A stretch of 64,000 nt of DNA from Bacteroidota bacterium (GCA_023387375.1 JAEWIE010000003.1:12547-76546), one strand, 5' to 3'; shown: positions 1 through 9,979, numbered from the stretch's first letter. The notes: generated by a model from the letters alone, not told the origin. A program made the numbers and translations.

Positions 1-21
1 GAGGTACTATAAAACTTGTTT

Positions 22-771
22 TCATTTCTTTAATAAAATTAATTGTTCAGGAATGTCACTTGTGACAAGATCGATTCCCATGGTTTGTAATTGAGTAAAA
101 ATAGAAGTCGAATTCACGGTCCACGAATTCGTGCTTAACCCTAGCGCTTTGGCCTCAGAAACCCAAGTAGGATTCTTTAAAAGCACGCTATAGTGATAGT
201 CTAGTCCGTCAATTCCTTCCTGTTTCAATGCCTGAGGCGAAAGATCTCCATTTAAATACTGTACATGCACAGAAGAATCGAGCTCCTTTAGAGCTTTGCA
301 AATTCCAAGGGAGAAAGAGATGTACTCACTTTGGGATTCTACACCTACTTTTTTTACTTCCTTAAGAACCTGCTGCGCTACGATTTTCTCTAAACTTACG
401 TCTGCCGTAGGCTTGATTTCAATCACAAGTCTCACTTTAGGATCCTTCTTTCCTGCTTTTAGATACTCTATAAGTGTAGGAAGCTTTTCTCCATTGCTTA
501 ACTTTAGGTTCTTTAGCTCTTTGAAAGGCGTTTTTGAAATCTCATGACCCTGAATCTCAGCATCATGGTTTATGACTAGCACACCATCCAAAGTTCGCTG
601 GACATCAAATTCAGATCCGTATACTCTTAAGGATTGAGCAGCTTTAAGAGAAGCGATTGAATTCTGTGACTCCTTACTTGCTTTCCAATAGCCGCGGTGC
701 GCGACAATGCCTATTTGAGCCTGGCACCATGCGGCGAGTAAAAGAAGAAAGCTTAGGGCGTATTTTTTCAT
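22..771 (-). CDS. Secreted glycerophosphodiester phosphodiesterase (GDPD family)
   Basis: The 249-residue protein hydrolyses glycerophosphodiesters to an alcohol and glycerol 3-phosphate if it behaves like its family. A signal peptide ends around residue 18 (hydrophobic run, then CQAQ), so it is exported, probably to the periplasm. The GDPD signature is intact: AHRGYW at 24-29, then SEFDVQRT with metal-binding E53 and D55, and NHD with H68. Length is normal for a single-domain GDPD. It starts three bases after the susD stop and is surely cotranscribed with susC-susD, suggesting the outer-membrane pair feeds it. The start is the ATG opening the signal peptide. Confidence 0.9.
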   Translation of the reverse strand: MKKYALSFLLLLAAWCQAQIGIVAHRGYWKASKESQNSIASLKAAQSLRVYGSEFDVQRTLDGVLVINHDAEIQGHEISKTPFKELKNLKLSNGEKLPTLIEYLKAGKKDPKVRLVIEIKPTADVSLEKIVAQQVLKEVKKVGVESQSEYISFSLGICKALKELDSSVHVQYLNGDLSPQALKQEGIDGLDYHYSVLLKNPTWVSEAKALGLSTNSWTVNSTSIFTQLQTMGIDLVTSDIPEQLILLKK

Positions 772-774
772 TAG

Positions 775-2229
775 TTAAGGTTTATTCCACCACATAAGGG
801 TATTAATATCGTCTCCGCCCATACTTTGAACAGCCGCCTGATAGTTCGCCCTGTTCATGATTTTAGGATTCGTTGGGTACATAAGACGCTGAGGCATCTT
901 TCCGTCATTGAGTAGCCCACCGTTGTTAGGCAAGGTTGGGTAGCCTGTCCTACGGTGTTCAAACCACTGCTGATGGTCCACAAAGAATAAGGCGATGTAT
1001 TTTTGGGTCATAATCTGTTCCAGCGTTCCGTTGTAAGCCACTACAGGATTGTCAAAGTAGCCTGCAGGCACTTCGGCTTCCCACTGCTCGATGGCTGAAG
1101 TTACGCCTTTTTCATAGTAAGCTTTTGCATCTCCTGGAATAATATTCTTAAGGGCAAGTTCACTTAATGTGAACTGAAGTTCACTATAAGGATACACAAG
1201 CACTTTGAGTGGAGCTTTGGCAAGATTCTGATTCATGTTCGAGGGCTGATAATCAAGGGCTGTTCCAGGGGCATAGCCTGAAGGCGCACCTTTAAATCCG
1301 ATCACAGAGTTATCACTTAGCTTTCTTGCAGAGGTAAAAAACTGAGAAAGTCTTGGGTCTCCATTTTTTGATAAGGTTTCTACAAAAAATTCTCCTGCAG
1401 CTCTGTACGAGGTAAAGTCCTGAGGTCTTGGAATCGGAGGCATATAAGGAGAGATGCCCGAAAGCAACATCGCCGCAGAATCGTCATTCGATTCAAAGAG
1501 TGGATACTCAGCCGGATTGTTTACAATCGCTAAGATACGCTCGTTTACATTAAGTTCTCCATTTCTTTTTTGAATTCGATTCAAAAGGCGAAGGGAAAGC
1601 GAATTTCCGAATTTTTTCCACTTTAAAACGCCCGTAGCAGACTGCTCTGCGTGGTAGAAGAGATCGAGCTCTCCAAGCGTTACGCTCGTATCAAAAAGAG
1701 AATTGGCCTCTTTTAGATCGTCTAAAAGCGCGAGATAAATGTCTTTCTGAGAATCAAACTTGGGGGTCATAATTCCCTCTTCCAAATTAAGTGCCTCCGA
1801 ATAAGGAACATCTCCAAAGGTATCTGTTAAATTTGAATACATCCAAGCTTGCAGCACTTTTGCAATGGCAATGTAATTGGGATTGTTTTCGGCTGCGGCA
1901 AACGATTCCATTTCTTTTGCCTGCTTGAGCCATTTGTAACTTGTGTTCCAATAGCCTCCCCCTGAGTTTTCGGTCAGATAATACCTACTTGGTGTATTTC
2001 CTTCGTTAGGAAAAGGTAGGGCCACCTGCATCAATTGAAAGGTAAAGTCATCCGCTCGGTTGTATCCATAGGATGCCATTTCGTATTGGAGTGGCGCTAG
2101 AAAACTTCCCGCCGTGGGGTTAATAATTTTACTAGTGTCTGTATTAATTTCGTCCATAGATCTATCGCAGCTGCCTAGTGCGGCTAAAGAGAGTAGAACG
2201 AAACCTAATTTAATTGCTGTATTTTTCAT
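775..2229 (-). CDS. SusD/RagB-like outer-membrane lipoprotein
   Basis: This 484-residue surface lipoprotein should form the lid that captures substrate for the SusC-type channel encoded 15 bases upstream. It has an SpII signal with lipobox LGSC (C21) and an acidic stretch soon after the cysteine, typical of exported Bacteroidota lipoproteins. The body resembles the SusD-like_2 subgroup: an N-terminal helical part with the NPTAGSFLAPLQYE region, a YWN/YKW helix, and a C-terminal end rich in aromatic residues (QQWFEHRRTGYP, LMWWNKP). No glycan specificity can be read from the sequence. The adjacent GDPD hints at phosphodiester-containing substrates, which is inference. Confidence 0.92.
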   Translation of the reverse strand: MKNTAIKLGFVLLSLAALGSCDRSMDEINTDTSKIINPTAGSFLAPLQYEMASYGYNRADDFTFQLMQVALPFPNEGNTPSRYYLTENSGGGYWNTSYKWLKQAKEMESFAAAENNPNYIAIAKVLQAWMYSNLTDTFGDVPYSEALNLEEGIMTPKFDSQKDIYLALLDDLKEANSLFDTSVTLGELDLFYHAEQSATGVLKWKKFGNSLSLRLLNRIQKRNGELNVNERILAIVNNPAEYPLFESNDDSAAMLLSGISPYMPPIPRPQDFTSYRAAGEFFVETLSKNGDPRLSQFFTSARKLSDNSVIGFKGAPSGYAPGTALDYQPSNMNQNLAKAPLKVLVYPYSELQFTLSELALKNIIPGDAKAYYEKGVTSAIEQWEAEVPAGYFDNPVVAYNGTLEQIMTQKYIALFFVDHQQWFEHRRTGYPTLPNNGGLLNDGKMPQRLMYPTNPKIMNRANYQAAVQSMGGDDINTLMWWNKP

Positions 2230-2244
2230 TGTTGTATTAAAGCG

Positions 2245-5226
2245 TTAGAATTTTACATTCAATTGAATGCCTACGGTTCTTGAAGAAGGAAGCTGTCCAA
2301 TTTCGACTCCAGGTGTAATGGTGCTGTTGTCAAGCGCCGCGACTTCGGGATCAAACATTGGGAACTCCGTCCACATCCATAGGTTTTTACCAAAGAGAGC
2401 TAGGGTTAAATCCTCCACGCCCATTGGTCTAGTAAGTGTTTTAGGAAGCGAGTAAGAAATCCTTGCATCTCTAAGTTTGATAAACGAGGTATCAAACGTA
2501 TTGGTCTCGATATTGGCACGTCGGTAGTAATCGGCGTAGTAAGAAGAAAGCGTTACTTTCTTTGTATTCGGACTAAACGATCCATCCGCATTTTGAACCA
2601 CTCCTTCTCCAATAATCATCCCATCGACGGCATCCCGACCTTTCAGCGTATGCATTAGTTTTCCTTGCTCTGACATCTTGTGATGCGTCTGAGAGTAAGC
2701 ATTTCCGCCTAACTGTCCATCAAAGGAAAAACTAAGACTAAAGTTTTTGTATCTGAACTCATTTTGAAGTCCTGCTCTCCACTCTGGAAAGGCGTTGGCC
2801 ACTTTTTCAATCGTTGCAGGCCTAGCCGGAAGTCCATTGTCTCCATAAATCACCTGTCCATCCTCTGTTCTTAAGAGTTTATATCCGTAGAAATCTCCTA
2901 GAGATCCGCCTACGACGGCATTAAAGTAAAGCACTCCCGCCACGGTGGACATGGTATACGGCTCTCCATTAAATTCAGGAGGAAGCGAAAGAATTTCGTT
3001 TCGGTTTAAAGACCAGTTTGCATTCACATTCCATGTGAAACTTTTGGTTTGAATCGGCCTTGCATTTAGGCTCATCTCTACTCCTCTATTTCGGATTTTT
3101 CCTCCGTTTATGATTCTGTGAGAATACCCTGATTCATAAAGGGCAGGAATCGACAGAATTTGATTGTCGGTTAAGTTCTCGTACAGCGTAACGCTATAGT
3201 TCAAACGGTTTTTAAAGAATCCAAAATCCATCCCTGCTTCAATGTTCGTATTGTTTTCGGGCTTCAAGTTAGGATTTGGATACACGCTAGGCGTTTGAAT
3301 ACTTCCTGGAAAATCGCCTACGTTGTAATACTTGGTAAGTTGGTAAGGAGATCCATCGATCCCTACTTTTGCCCAAGATCCGCGTAGTTTCCAGAAACTA
3401 AATCCTGGGCTGCGAAGATTAAAGATATCAGAGAGAATAAAACTTGTACTTACGGAAGGATAAAAGAACGAGCGGTTCGATTTAATTAAAGTGGAACTCC
3501 AATCGTTTCTTCCCGTTATATCCACAAATATTTTCTGATCATACCCTAGCGTTAAGAGTCCGTAGGCACTGTTGACGCGCTCATCGTAAGGCTTTGGAAG
3601 TCTAGTGTTAAGCGTAATGGCGTTTGACAAACTATAATCGCCGGGTACTTTAAGTCCCTCTGCGCGGTAATCGTTCATCAAATATTCATTGTAACGAATA
3701 CTTCCCCCTACCGAAGCCGAAACATCTAGTTTTCCGAACTGATTCTTATAGGTTAAAAGTGCATCTGTATTGTATTCTTGGTTCGTAATAAGCTGTTCGC
3801 GGTAGAATCCTTGACGGTAATTAGCGCTGCTATAAGGTCTTTGCGTCGTTCTTTCTTCGTTTAAATAATCCACTCCTGAGCGTAGCAGAAAGCTAAACTG
3901 ATCATTTAGTTGATAATCTAAACTTACATTGACGCCAAGGTTTTTTTTGTCTACCCCATTGAGCATGTGGTAAGCGATTAGATAAGGATTGTCAATGTAA
4001 GAGGAGAACGGATGGATTTGATCCACGTTCTCTTGTCCTTTTTTCCAAACAGGTTTGTACCAGGCTAAATCCACGTTTGGATTTTGGAAAATCATGAAGT
4101 AAGAGATCGACTGGTTGTTGTATCCTGTCGCGGGTAAATTGTCACTTTTGGTTCTATTGAAGGAAAGCTTTGTGCTGATCTTTAAGCGGTCGTTTAGCTT
4201 ATGAGAAAAGGATCCCGCAAAATTGAAACGATCAAAACCTGTGTTAGGCATCATCCACTCATTTGATAAATAGGTAAGGGAAGTTCTGTAGCTAGTCTTC
4301 TCATTTGAGTTCTCTATCGAGATGCTATTGGAATAGGTAGAGCCTGTTTCCCAGAAGTCCTTTACGTTGTTCTTATACGGTCTCCAGAGTTGGCGCGAAA
4401 GGCTTTGTCCTTCTACCGTAGGATCGTACTGGTAGTACATCTGACCGTCAAACTTAGGTCCAAAGGCGCTCGAAGTTCCCCCTGTGCTAACGCCGTCAGC
4501 AGACGCGCCGTAGGAATAATAGAAGTTTCCATTTTTGTCTTTGGCAAGGGTTCCTTGTCCGTACTCATGCTGGAAATCAGGCCATTTTAGAACCGTATCA
4601 AACGAAGCGCTTGAATTAAGCGTCACTCGAATTTTTCCGTTCTTTCCCTTTCCGGATTTGGTGGTAATCATTAAAGCTCCGTTCGCTGCGCGCGATCCGT
4701 AGAGCGCGGCTGCGGAGGCTCCTTTTAGTACCGTTACACTTTCGATATCGTCTGGGTTTATGGAATTAAGTCCATTTCCAAAATCAATGGGAAGGTCTCC
4801 ACCGGATCCCGCGCCGTAAGCCGAAGTTCCTGATCCCGCGTTTACTCTAGGTCCGTCACTAAGAGGAATCCCATCCACTACAATAAGCGCATAGTTGTTG
4901 TCCATGCTCATGGACTTCTCACCCCGAAGTGTGATTCGAGAAGATCCTAGGGGTCCAGCTCCCGTAGTTTGAATTTTCAAACCGGCAACTTTCCCTTCCA
5001 TAGACTGCGCCCAGTTGTTGTTCTGGGTTTCTTCGAAGGTCTCCGATCCGACGGTTTCCGCCACATATCCAAGAGACTTGTCCTGTCTTTTGATTCCAAG
5101 AGCGGTCACAACCACCTCTTCGATGTTTTTTTCTTTTACTGTATCGACTCGACTTTGGGCCGCAATTTCCACAGAAATCGAGCCGCTTAGTGCGAGGATT
5201 AGTAGAGTTACAAATTGTCTTTTCAC
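2245..5226 (-). CDS. SusC/RagA-type TonB-dependent outer-membrane transporter
   Basis: The 993-residue protein is a TonB-dependent beta-barrel channel that would import the substrate bound by the SusD partner. Visible parts: a signal peptide (to about residue 23), a short spacer, the TonB-box/plug entry IEEVVVTALG (about 35-44), the plug with GSSRITLRG and the ALIVVDGIPL segment, the conserved NPDDIESVTVLKGASAAALYG region, and a C-terminal barrel ending in aromatic QLNVKF. The carboxypeptidase-regulatory-like domain that precedes the plug in many SusC proteins is absent. The start codon is GTG (5224-5226), the only one giving a full signal peptide, and a -7 promoter box lies 20 bases upstream. 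Confidence 0.95.
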   Translation of the reverse strand: MKRQFVTLLILALSGSISVEIAAQSRVDTVKEKNIEEVVVTALGIKRQDKSLGYVAETVGSETFEETQNNNWAQSMEGKVAGLKIQTTGAGPLGSSRITLRGEKSMSMDNNYALIVVDGIPLSDGPRVNAGSGTSAYGAGSGGDLPIDFGNGLNSINPDDIESVTVLKGASAAALYGSRAANGALMITTKSGKGKNGKIRVTLNSSASFDTVLKWPDFQHEYGQGTLAKDKNGNFYYSYGASADGVSTGGTSSAFGPKFDGQMYYQYDPTVEGQSLSRQLWRPYKNNVKDFWETGSTYSNSISIENSNEKTSYRTSLTYLSNEWMMPNTGFDRFNFAGSFSHKLNDRLKISTKLSFNRTKSDNLPATGYNNQSISYFMIFQNPNVDLAWYKPVWKKGQENVDQIHPFSSYIDNPYLIAYHMLNGVDKKNLGVNVSLDYQLNDQFSFLLRSGVDYLNEERTTQRPYSSANYRQGFYREQLITNQEYNTDALLTYKNQFGKLDVSASVGGSIRYNEYLMNDYRAEGLKVPGDYSLSNAITLNTRLPKPYDERVNSAYGLLTLGYDQKIFVDITGRNDWSSTLIKSNRSFFYPSVSTSFILSDIFNLRSPGFSFWKLRGSWAKVGIDGSPYQLTKYYNVGDFPGSIQTPSVYPNPNLKPENNTNIEAGMDFGFFKNRLNYSVTLYENLTDNQILSIPALYESGYSHRIINGGKIRNRGVEMSLNARPIQTKSFTWNVNANWSLNRNEILSLPPEFNGEPYTMSTVAGVLYFNAVVGGSLGDFYGYKLLRTEDGQVIYGDNGLPARPATIEKVANAFPEWRAGLQNEFRYKNFSLSFSFDGQLGGNAYSQTHHKMSEQGKLMHTLKGRDAVDGMIIGEGVVQNADGSFSPNTKKVTLSSYYADYYRRANIETNTFDTSFIKLRDARISYSLPKTLTRPMGVEDLTLALFGKNLWMWTEFPMFDPEVAALDNSTITPGVEIGQLPSSRTVGIQLNVKF

Positions 5227-5662
5227 GTTACATATTTATTAAGTGGCAAAAGTAGCCTACTCGGCCCCTGAGGCGTGTTACCTCGCCCTTAACGTTCTTT
5301 TAAGAATTTATAACGTGAATATGAACAGAGTATTTCGTCCACTTCTAATTCTTTGAAAAGCCGAATATTGCAAGCGTTAACAAAAGTTAATACTTTCATT
5401 CTTTGGTTATCTCTTCTAATTTTCTTATCCTATGCATTGTAAGTAGAAAAAAGGCTCAAAAACTCGCTCTTACTCACTTTTACTCAAAAAAGGAAATCTT
5501 TCTTTTCTTCGCAAAAAAAGCAATCCACTCAAAAGAGAATCTAATCGAAAATCAGTATTATTGCATAGGGCCAAGCGGCCCCTAGGAAAGTTCTTTTGGC
5601 TAGGCTAAAAGAATCGATTTTAACCCTAGCGCAAGAAGAACTTTAACCCTCTTTTAAAACCT
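5227..5662. other. 436-base intergenic region between divergent susC and ligA
   Basis: AT-rich spacer holding the susC promoter near its left end. Only a weak hairpin (GGGCC-AAGC-GGCCC, about 5566-5580) and a 60-codon TTG-initiated open frame of low complexity were seen. I found no convincing gene, tRNA or riboswitch, and no clear TAnnTTTG element for ligA. Confidence 0.5.
5247..5254 (-). promoter_or_regulatory. -7 promoter element of the susC-susD-GDPD operon
   Basis: On the minus strand this reads TACTTTTG, a full match to the Bacteroidota -7 consensus TAnnTTTG, 20 bases before the GTG start of susC. No clear -33 TTG is present at the usual spacing. Confidence 0.5.
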
Positions 5663-7684
5663 ATGTCCGATTCTATAAAAGCCACGATTGAGTCCCTAAG
5701 ACAAGAACTGCACGAGTACAATTACGATTACTATATCCTTGATTCGCCTAAAATCTCCGATTTTGAATTTGATCAAAAATTAAAAACGCTTCAATCTTTA
5801 GAGCTTAAATACCCTGAGTTTGACGATCCCTCATCTCCAACCCATCGCGTGGGAGGAAGCATAAACAAATCGTTTCCCACGGTGAGCCATGAGTATCGAA
5901 TGTATTCTCTTGACAACTCCTATAACGAGAAAGATTTAGAGGACTGGGCAAAAAGGGCAAGCAAAACTCTAGAGGAGCCACTCGAATTTGTGGCTGAATT
6001 AAAATACGATGGGGCTTCTATTTCCCTATACTATGAGAATGGAAAATTAAAATCGGCTACCACAAGAGGCGATGGATTTCAAGGAGATGAAATTACAGCC
6101 AATGTAAAAACAATATCGGATATCCCTCTTACTCTTCGAGGAGAGTTTCCTAAGCAATTTTATATCCGAGGAGAAATCTTTCTTACGAAACAGCAGTTTG
6201 CTAAAATTAACGCTCAGCGTCTAGAGCAAGGACTTGATCCCTTTATGAACCCTCGAAACTCAGCGTCAGGTAGTTTAAAATTGCAAGACAGCTCTGAGGT
6301 ACGCAAACGCAGACTCTCTGCACTTATGTATCAGATTGTTTCCACGGAGACTGTGGCAGAGAGTCACTTCGAACTTTTAGAAAAAGCAAAATCTTGGGGA
6401 TTTAAAACCTCCTCTCACACGAAGATCTGCAAGTCCCTTGAAGAAGTATGGGAGTTTATCTCCTATTGGCAAGAAGAGAAAGACAATCTTCCCTTTGAAA
6501 TCGATGGAATTGTCATTAAAATCAACAATCTATTACAGCAGCAGCAGCTAGGCTTTACGGCCAAAGCTCCGCGCTGGGCTATTGCTTATAAGTTCCCTTC
6601 CACTGCGCAGGAAACCAAACTAGAAAAAGTGACTTACCAAGTAGGTCGTACAGGCGCCGTTACGCCGGTGGCTAACCTAGCGCCCGTCCTTTTAAACGGA
6701 ACTATTGTAAAGCGAGCCTCTCTTCACAACGAGGACATAATTCGAAAACTAGATCTTCATGAAGAGGATTATGTTTTTGTCGAAAAAGGAGGAGAAATCA
6801 TTCCAAAGATTGTAGGCGTGAATTTTGAGAAGCGCCTAGAGGGAAGCAGGCCTATAGAATACATTCAAAATTGTCCCGAGTGCGATACGCCACTTGAAAA
6901 AATTCAAGACCAAGCCATTCATTACTGTCCAAACGAGCTTCACTGTCCGCCTCAAGTCGTAGGAAAAATGATTCATTACGTCTCTCGAAAAGCGCTAGAC
7001 ATTGAAAATTTAGGAAGCGAAACCATTGAGCAGCTTTACGCCTCAAAACTCGTGGAAAATCCAGCCGACTTTTACGTTCTTACCAAAGAAATGCTTCTTC
7101 CTTTGGAAAGAATGGCGGAAAAATCCGTGCAAAACATTTTAGATGCGATTGAAAAATCCAAATCCGTACCTTTTGAAAAGGTCCTCTTTGGACTAGGCAT
7201 CAAACACGTGGGAGAAACCGTAGCCAAAAAATTAGTCAAAGCTTTTCCTTCCATCGATGCCCTCAAGGAGGCTACGGCAGAGCAGCTTCTGCAAGTACCC
7301 GACATCGGAGAAAAGATTGTGGAAAGTTTAGAAGCTTACTTTCAAAATCCAGAAAACCAGCTTATTTTGGAAAGGCTTAAATCCTATGGCGTTCAGTTAG
7401 AAAGCACAGGAGAAGAGAAAAGCCTCCTTAGTCACTCTCTTGAGGACCAGACTTTTCTTTTTACAGGCAAACTCTCTTTGTTTACAAGAGAACAAGCAGA
7501 GCAAATGGTAGAGGACCACGGAGGAAAAAATATCTCTGCGGTTTCAAGCAAATTAAACTACCTTGTTGTTGGAGAGAAAGCAGGAAGCAAACTGAGGAAA
7601 GCGCAGGATTTAAAAACCGTGCAAATCCTAGACGAGCAGCAGTTTTTGGATCTAATTGAGACGAATGAAAACGCTTCCTCCTAG
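5663..7684 (+). CDS. ligA: NAD-dependent DNA ligase LigA
   Basis: LigA seals nicks in duplex DNA using NAD+ during replication and repair. The 673-residue length is normal. In order: Ia domain (HEYNYDYYILDSP, about 17-29), adenylation domain with catalytic lysine in AELKYDG (K114) and the downstream TRGDG motif, an OB fold, a four-cysteine zinc finger (CPEC...CPN...HCPP around 407-432), helix-hairpin-helix repeats, and a C-terminal BRCT domain beginning near residue 590 (DQTFLFTGKLS). No promoter consensus was found just upstream. The gene stands alone, divergent from susC. Confidence 0.98.
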   Translation: MSDSIKATIESLRQELHEYNYDYYILDSPKISDFEFDQKLKTLQSLELKYPEFDDPSSPTHRVGGSINKSFPTVSHEYRMYSLDNSYNEKDLEDWAKRASKTLEEPLEFVAELKYDGASISLYYENGKLKSATTRGDGFQGDEITANVKTISDIPLTLRGEFPKQFYIRGEIFLTKQQFAKINAQRLEQGLDPFMNPRNSASGSLKLQDSSEVRKRRLSALMYQIVSTETVAESHFELLEKAKSWGFKTSSHTKICKSLEEVWEFISYWQEEKDNLPFEIDGIVIKINNLLQQQQLGFTAKAPRWAIAYKFPSTAQETKLEKVTYQVGRTGAVTPVANLAPVLLNGTIVKRASLHNEDIIRKLDLHEEDYVFVEKGGEIIPKIVGVNFEKRLEGSRPIEYIQNCPECDTPLEKIQDQAIHYCPNELHCPPQVVGKMIHYVSRKALDIENLGSETIEQLYASKLVENPADFYVLTKEMLLPLERMAEKSVQNILDAIEKSKSVPFEKVLFGLGIKHVGETVAKKLVKAFPSIDALKEATAEQLLQVPDIGEKIVESLEAYFQNPENQLILERLKSYGVQLESTGEEKSLLSHSLEDQTFLFTGKLSLFTREQAEQMVEDHGGKNISAVSSKLNYLVVGEKAGSKLRKAQDLKTVQILDEQQFLDLIETNENASS

Positions 7685-7780
7685 AGGCTTTCTAATTCAA
7701 TTTTGAGCCCATATTGCTTTCTCATCTCGCTAAAATTTAGTAGTTTTAGCCACTCAACTTATACAAAACAAAACACCATT

Positions 7781-9922
7781 ATGATCAAACGTAATTTTAT
7801 TCTCTCTGCCCTTTTGATTCCGGCAGCGATGGCCTTTGCCCAGCAATATGGGGGCATGTGGATTCCCACCGAAATCAACGAGCAAGAAATGAAAGAAATG
7901 GGCATGAAAATCAGCGCCAAAGATATTTTCGATGCAAACAAACCTTCCATTAAAGATGCCGTTGTGCAGTTTAACGGAGGCTGTACGGCAGAAATCATTT
8001 CTCCACAGGGACTTTTACTCACCAACCACCACTGTGGATACGGTCAAATTCAGAAGCACTCTAGCGTAGAGCATGATTATTTGGCCGATGGATTTTGGGC
8101 TGGAAACATGGGAGAAGAATTAGCTAACCCAGGGGTTACCGTAGACTTCATTAACGATATTAAGGAAGTCACTTCTCAGGTACTAAAAGGTACGGATAAA
8201 CTAGAAGGAAAAGCTCTAGAAGACGCCATTGAAAAAAACACAAAGACTGTTGCAAAATCATTCAAGATTAAGCCTTATCAAAAAGTACTTGTAAGAGCTG
8301 CGTATTACGGAAATAAATACTACGCGTATATTATTGATACCTACAAAGACATTCGCCTTGTAGGAGCACCTCCAAGTTCCATTGGTAAATTTGGATCCGA
8401 CACGGACAACTGGGTTTTCCCAAGACATACAGGAGACTTCTCTCTGTTTAGAATTTATGCAAACAAAAACAATGAGCCTGCGGAATACAGTGAGGACAAT
8501 GTTCCTTACACTCCAAAGCATTTCCTTCCTATCTCTCTAAAGGATAAAAAAGAAGGAGACTTCACATTTGTATTTGGATTCCCTGGACGTACGACGGAGT
8601 ATCTTCCATCGATTGCCGTGGAAAAAATCAGAACCGAGATTGATCCGGCTATGATTGCGGTAAGAGACGTGGCCATCAAAACGCTAGACGTTCAAATGCG
8701 CGCAGACCAAGCTACAAAAATCAAGTATGCTTCTAAATTTGCAAGCGTAGCGAATTACTGGAAAAAATGGAGAGGGGAAGTGGAAGGATTAACCAAGTCC
8801 AATGCAGTAGGTAAAAAACAGGCGTATGAAAAGACACTTATCGCAAAAAATCCAGCGATCAAAACTACTCTTGATCGATTCAATGTTCTTTACACGGAAC
8901 AAGCTCCTTACGCTCTTAACCGTGCGTACTATAGCGAAGTGATTCGTAACTCTGAGACTTTAAGCCTTGCAAGCAGCTATCTTCAATACTTAGCCTTAGC
9001 CGAGAGCGGAAAATTAACGGAGCAAACCAAAGCAAACTTTGTTTCAAGATTAAGTAATACGTATAAGAATTATGATGCCCAGCTTGATGCAAAAGTAACG
9101 GCTAAAGTACTTGCTCTGTACGCAAGCAAAATGGATGCAAAATTCCTTCCTTCTGGATTTGAAGCCTTCAAAGACGAAACAAGCAATTTAGCTACCATTG
9201 AGTCTTTCTCAAAGAACTCGATCGTGAGCGGAAGAGCTTCTGTGAATGGAGCTACAGCTTACACCGATCTTCAGAAAGTCCTTTCAGATCCAAAAGCACT
9301 GGCTACGGCTCTAGAAAAAGACCCAATGGTAAAACTCTTTGCAACCCTTAGAGATACCTACGGAAAAACGACTCAGAACCAATACGCGAAGTACCAAGAT
9401 GAGATTGATGCGCTTCAAAAAACGTACATGGCTCAGCAAATGGCAACGGACAAAGAACGCAAATTCTTCCCAGATGCGAACTCAACCCTTCGTGTTACCT
9501 ACGGAAAAGTAGCGGGATCGAATCCAAAAGATGCTCTTTACTACGGATACCAAACTCACCTATCAGGTGTTATGGAAAAATACATTCCAGGAGATTATGA
9601 GTTTGATGTACCTGAGAAGTTAATCACTCTTTACAACGAAAAAGACTATGGACCGTACGCCAATGCAAATGGAGATGTTCCTGTGAACTTCACAGCAACG
9701 AACCATACAACGGGGGGAAACTCAGGAAGTCCAACCCTTGATGCCCATGGAAACTTAATTGGTCTTAACTTCGATCGTCAGTGGGAAGGAACCATGAGTG
9801 ACATCAACTACGATCCACGCTTCAGTCGAAACATTATGGTAGATGCGAAGTACATTCTATTCATTGTAGACAAGTACGCTGATGCCAAATGGCTTCTAAA
9901 CGAAATGAAAATTGTAAAATAG
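7781..9922 (+). CDS. dpp11: S46 dipeptidyl-peptidase, probably DPP11 type
   Basis: S46 enzymes are periplasmic serine peptidases that remove dipeptides from peptide N-termini and feed amino-acid catabolism. The 713-residue protein has a signal peptide ending at AMAFAQ (residue 21). The catalytic His lies in LLLTNHHCGYG (H83/H84), the Asp is probably in DTDNWVFPRHTGDF, and the nucleophile is Ser648 in TGGNSGSP. Eighteen residues after the serine sits Arg666 (LNFDRQWEG). In the family as I recall it, Gly here marks DPP7 (hydrophobic P1) and Arg marks DPP11 (Asp/Glu P1), so I infer acidic P1 preference. I chose the ATG at 7781, which opens the signal peptide, over an upstream in-frame start at 7703. 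A strong hairpin follows the gene. Confidence 0.93.
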   Translation: MIKRNFILSALLIPAAMAFAQQYGGMWIPTEINEQEMKEMGMKISAKDIFDANKPSIKDAVVQFNGGCTAEIISPQGLLLTNHHCGYGQIQKHSSVEHDYLADGFWAGNMGEELANPGVTVDFINDIKEVTSQVLKGTDKLEGKALEDAIEKNTKTVAKSFKIKPYQKVLVRAAYYGNKYYAYIIDTYKDIRLVGAPPSSIGKFGSDTDNWVFPRHTGDFSLFRIYANKNNEPAEYSEDNVPYTPKHFLPISLKDKKEGDFTFVFGFPGRTTEYLPSIAVEKIRTEIDPAMIAVRDVAIKTLDVQMRADQATKIKYASKFASVANYWKKWRGEVEGLTKSNAVGKKQAYEKTLIAKNPAIKTTLDRFNVLYTEQAPYALNRAYYSEVIRNSETLSLASSYLQYLALAESGKLTEQTKANFVSRLSNTYKNYDAQLDAKVTAKVLALYASKMDAKFLPSGFEAFKDETSNLATIESFSKNSIVSGRASVNGATAYTDLQKVLSDPKALATALEKDPMVKLFATLRDTYGKTTQNQYAKYQDEIDALQKTYMAQQMATDKERKFFPDANSTLRVTYGKVAGSNPKDALYYGYQTHLSGVMEKYIPGDYEFDVPEKLITLYNEKDYGPYANANGDVPVNFTATNHTTGGNSGSPTLDAHGNLIGLNFDRQWEGTMSDINYDPRFSRNIMVDAKYILFIVDKYADAKWLLNEMKIVK

Positions 9923-9943
9923 TCGTAGAAAGACTTTTTAGAA

Positions 9944-9979
9944 AATGCCCTTGGAATAGCCTATTCCAGGGGTATTTTT
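9944..9979 (+). terminator. Rho-independent terminator after the S46 peptidase gene
   Basis: A 15-bp stem (two G-T wobbles) pairs 9944-9958 with 9962-9976 around a three-base loop and ends in a T run. Confidence 0.75.

Noticed and set aside
5566..5580. GGGCC-AAGC-GGCCC hairpin before ligA
   Set aside because: Stem of five pairs without T run; too weak to call a terminator or regulator.
5403..5585. 60-codon TTG-initiated ORF upstream of ligA
   Set aside because: Low complexity, no -7 box or ribosome-binding signal; overlaps a weak hairpin.
6532..6549. CAG repeat in ligA (poly-Gln)
   Set aside because: Only about four units; not expected to vary or matter.
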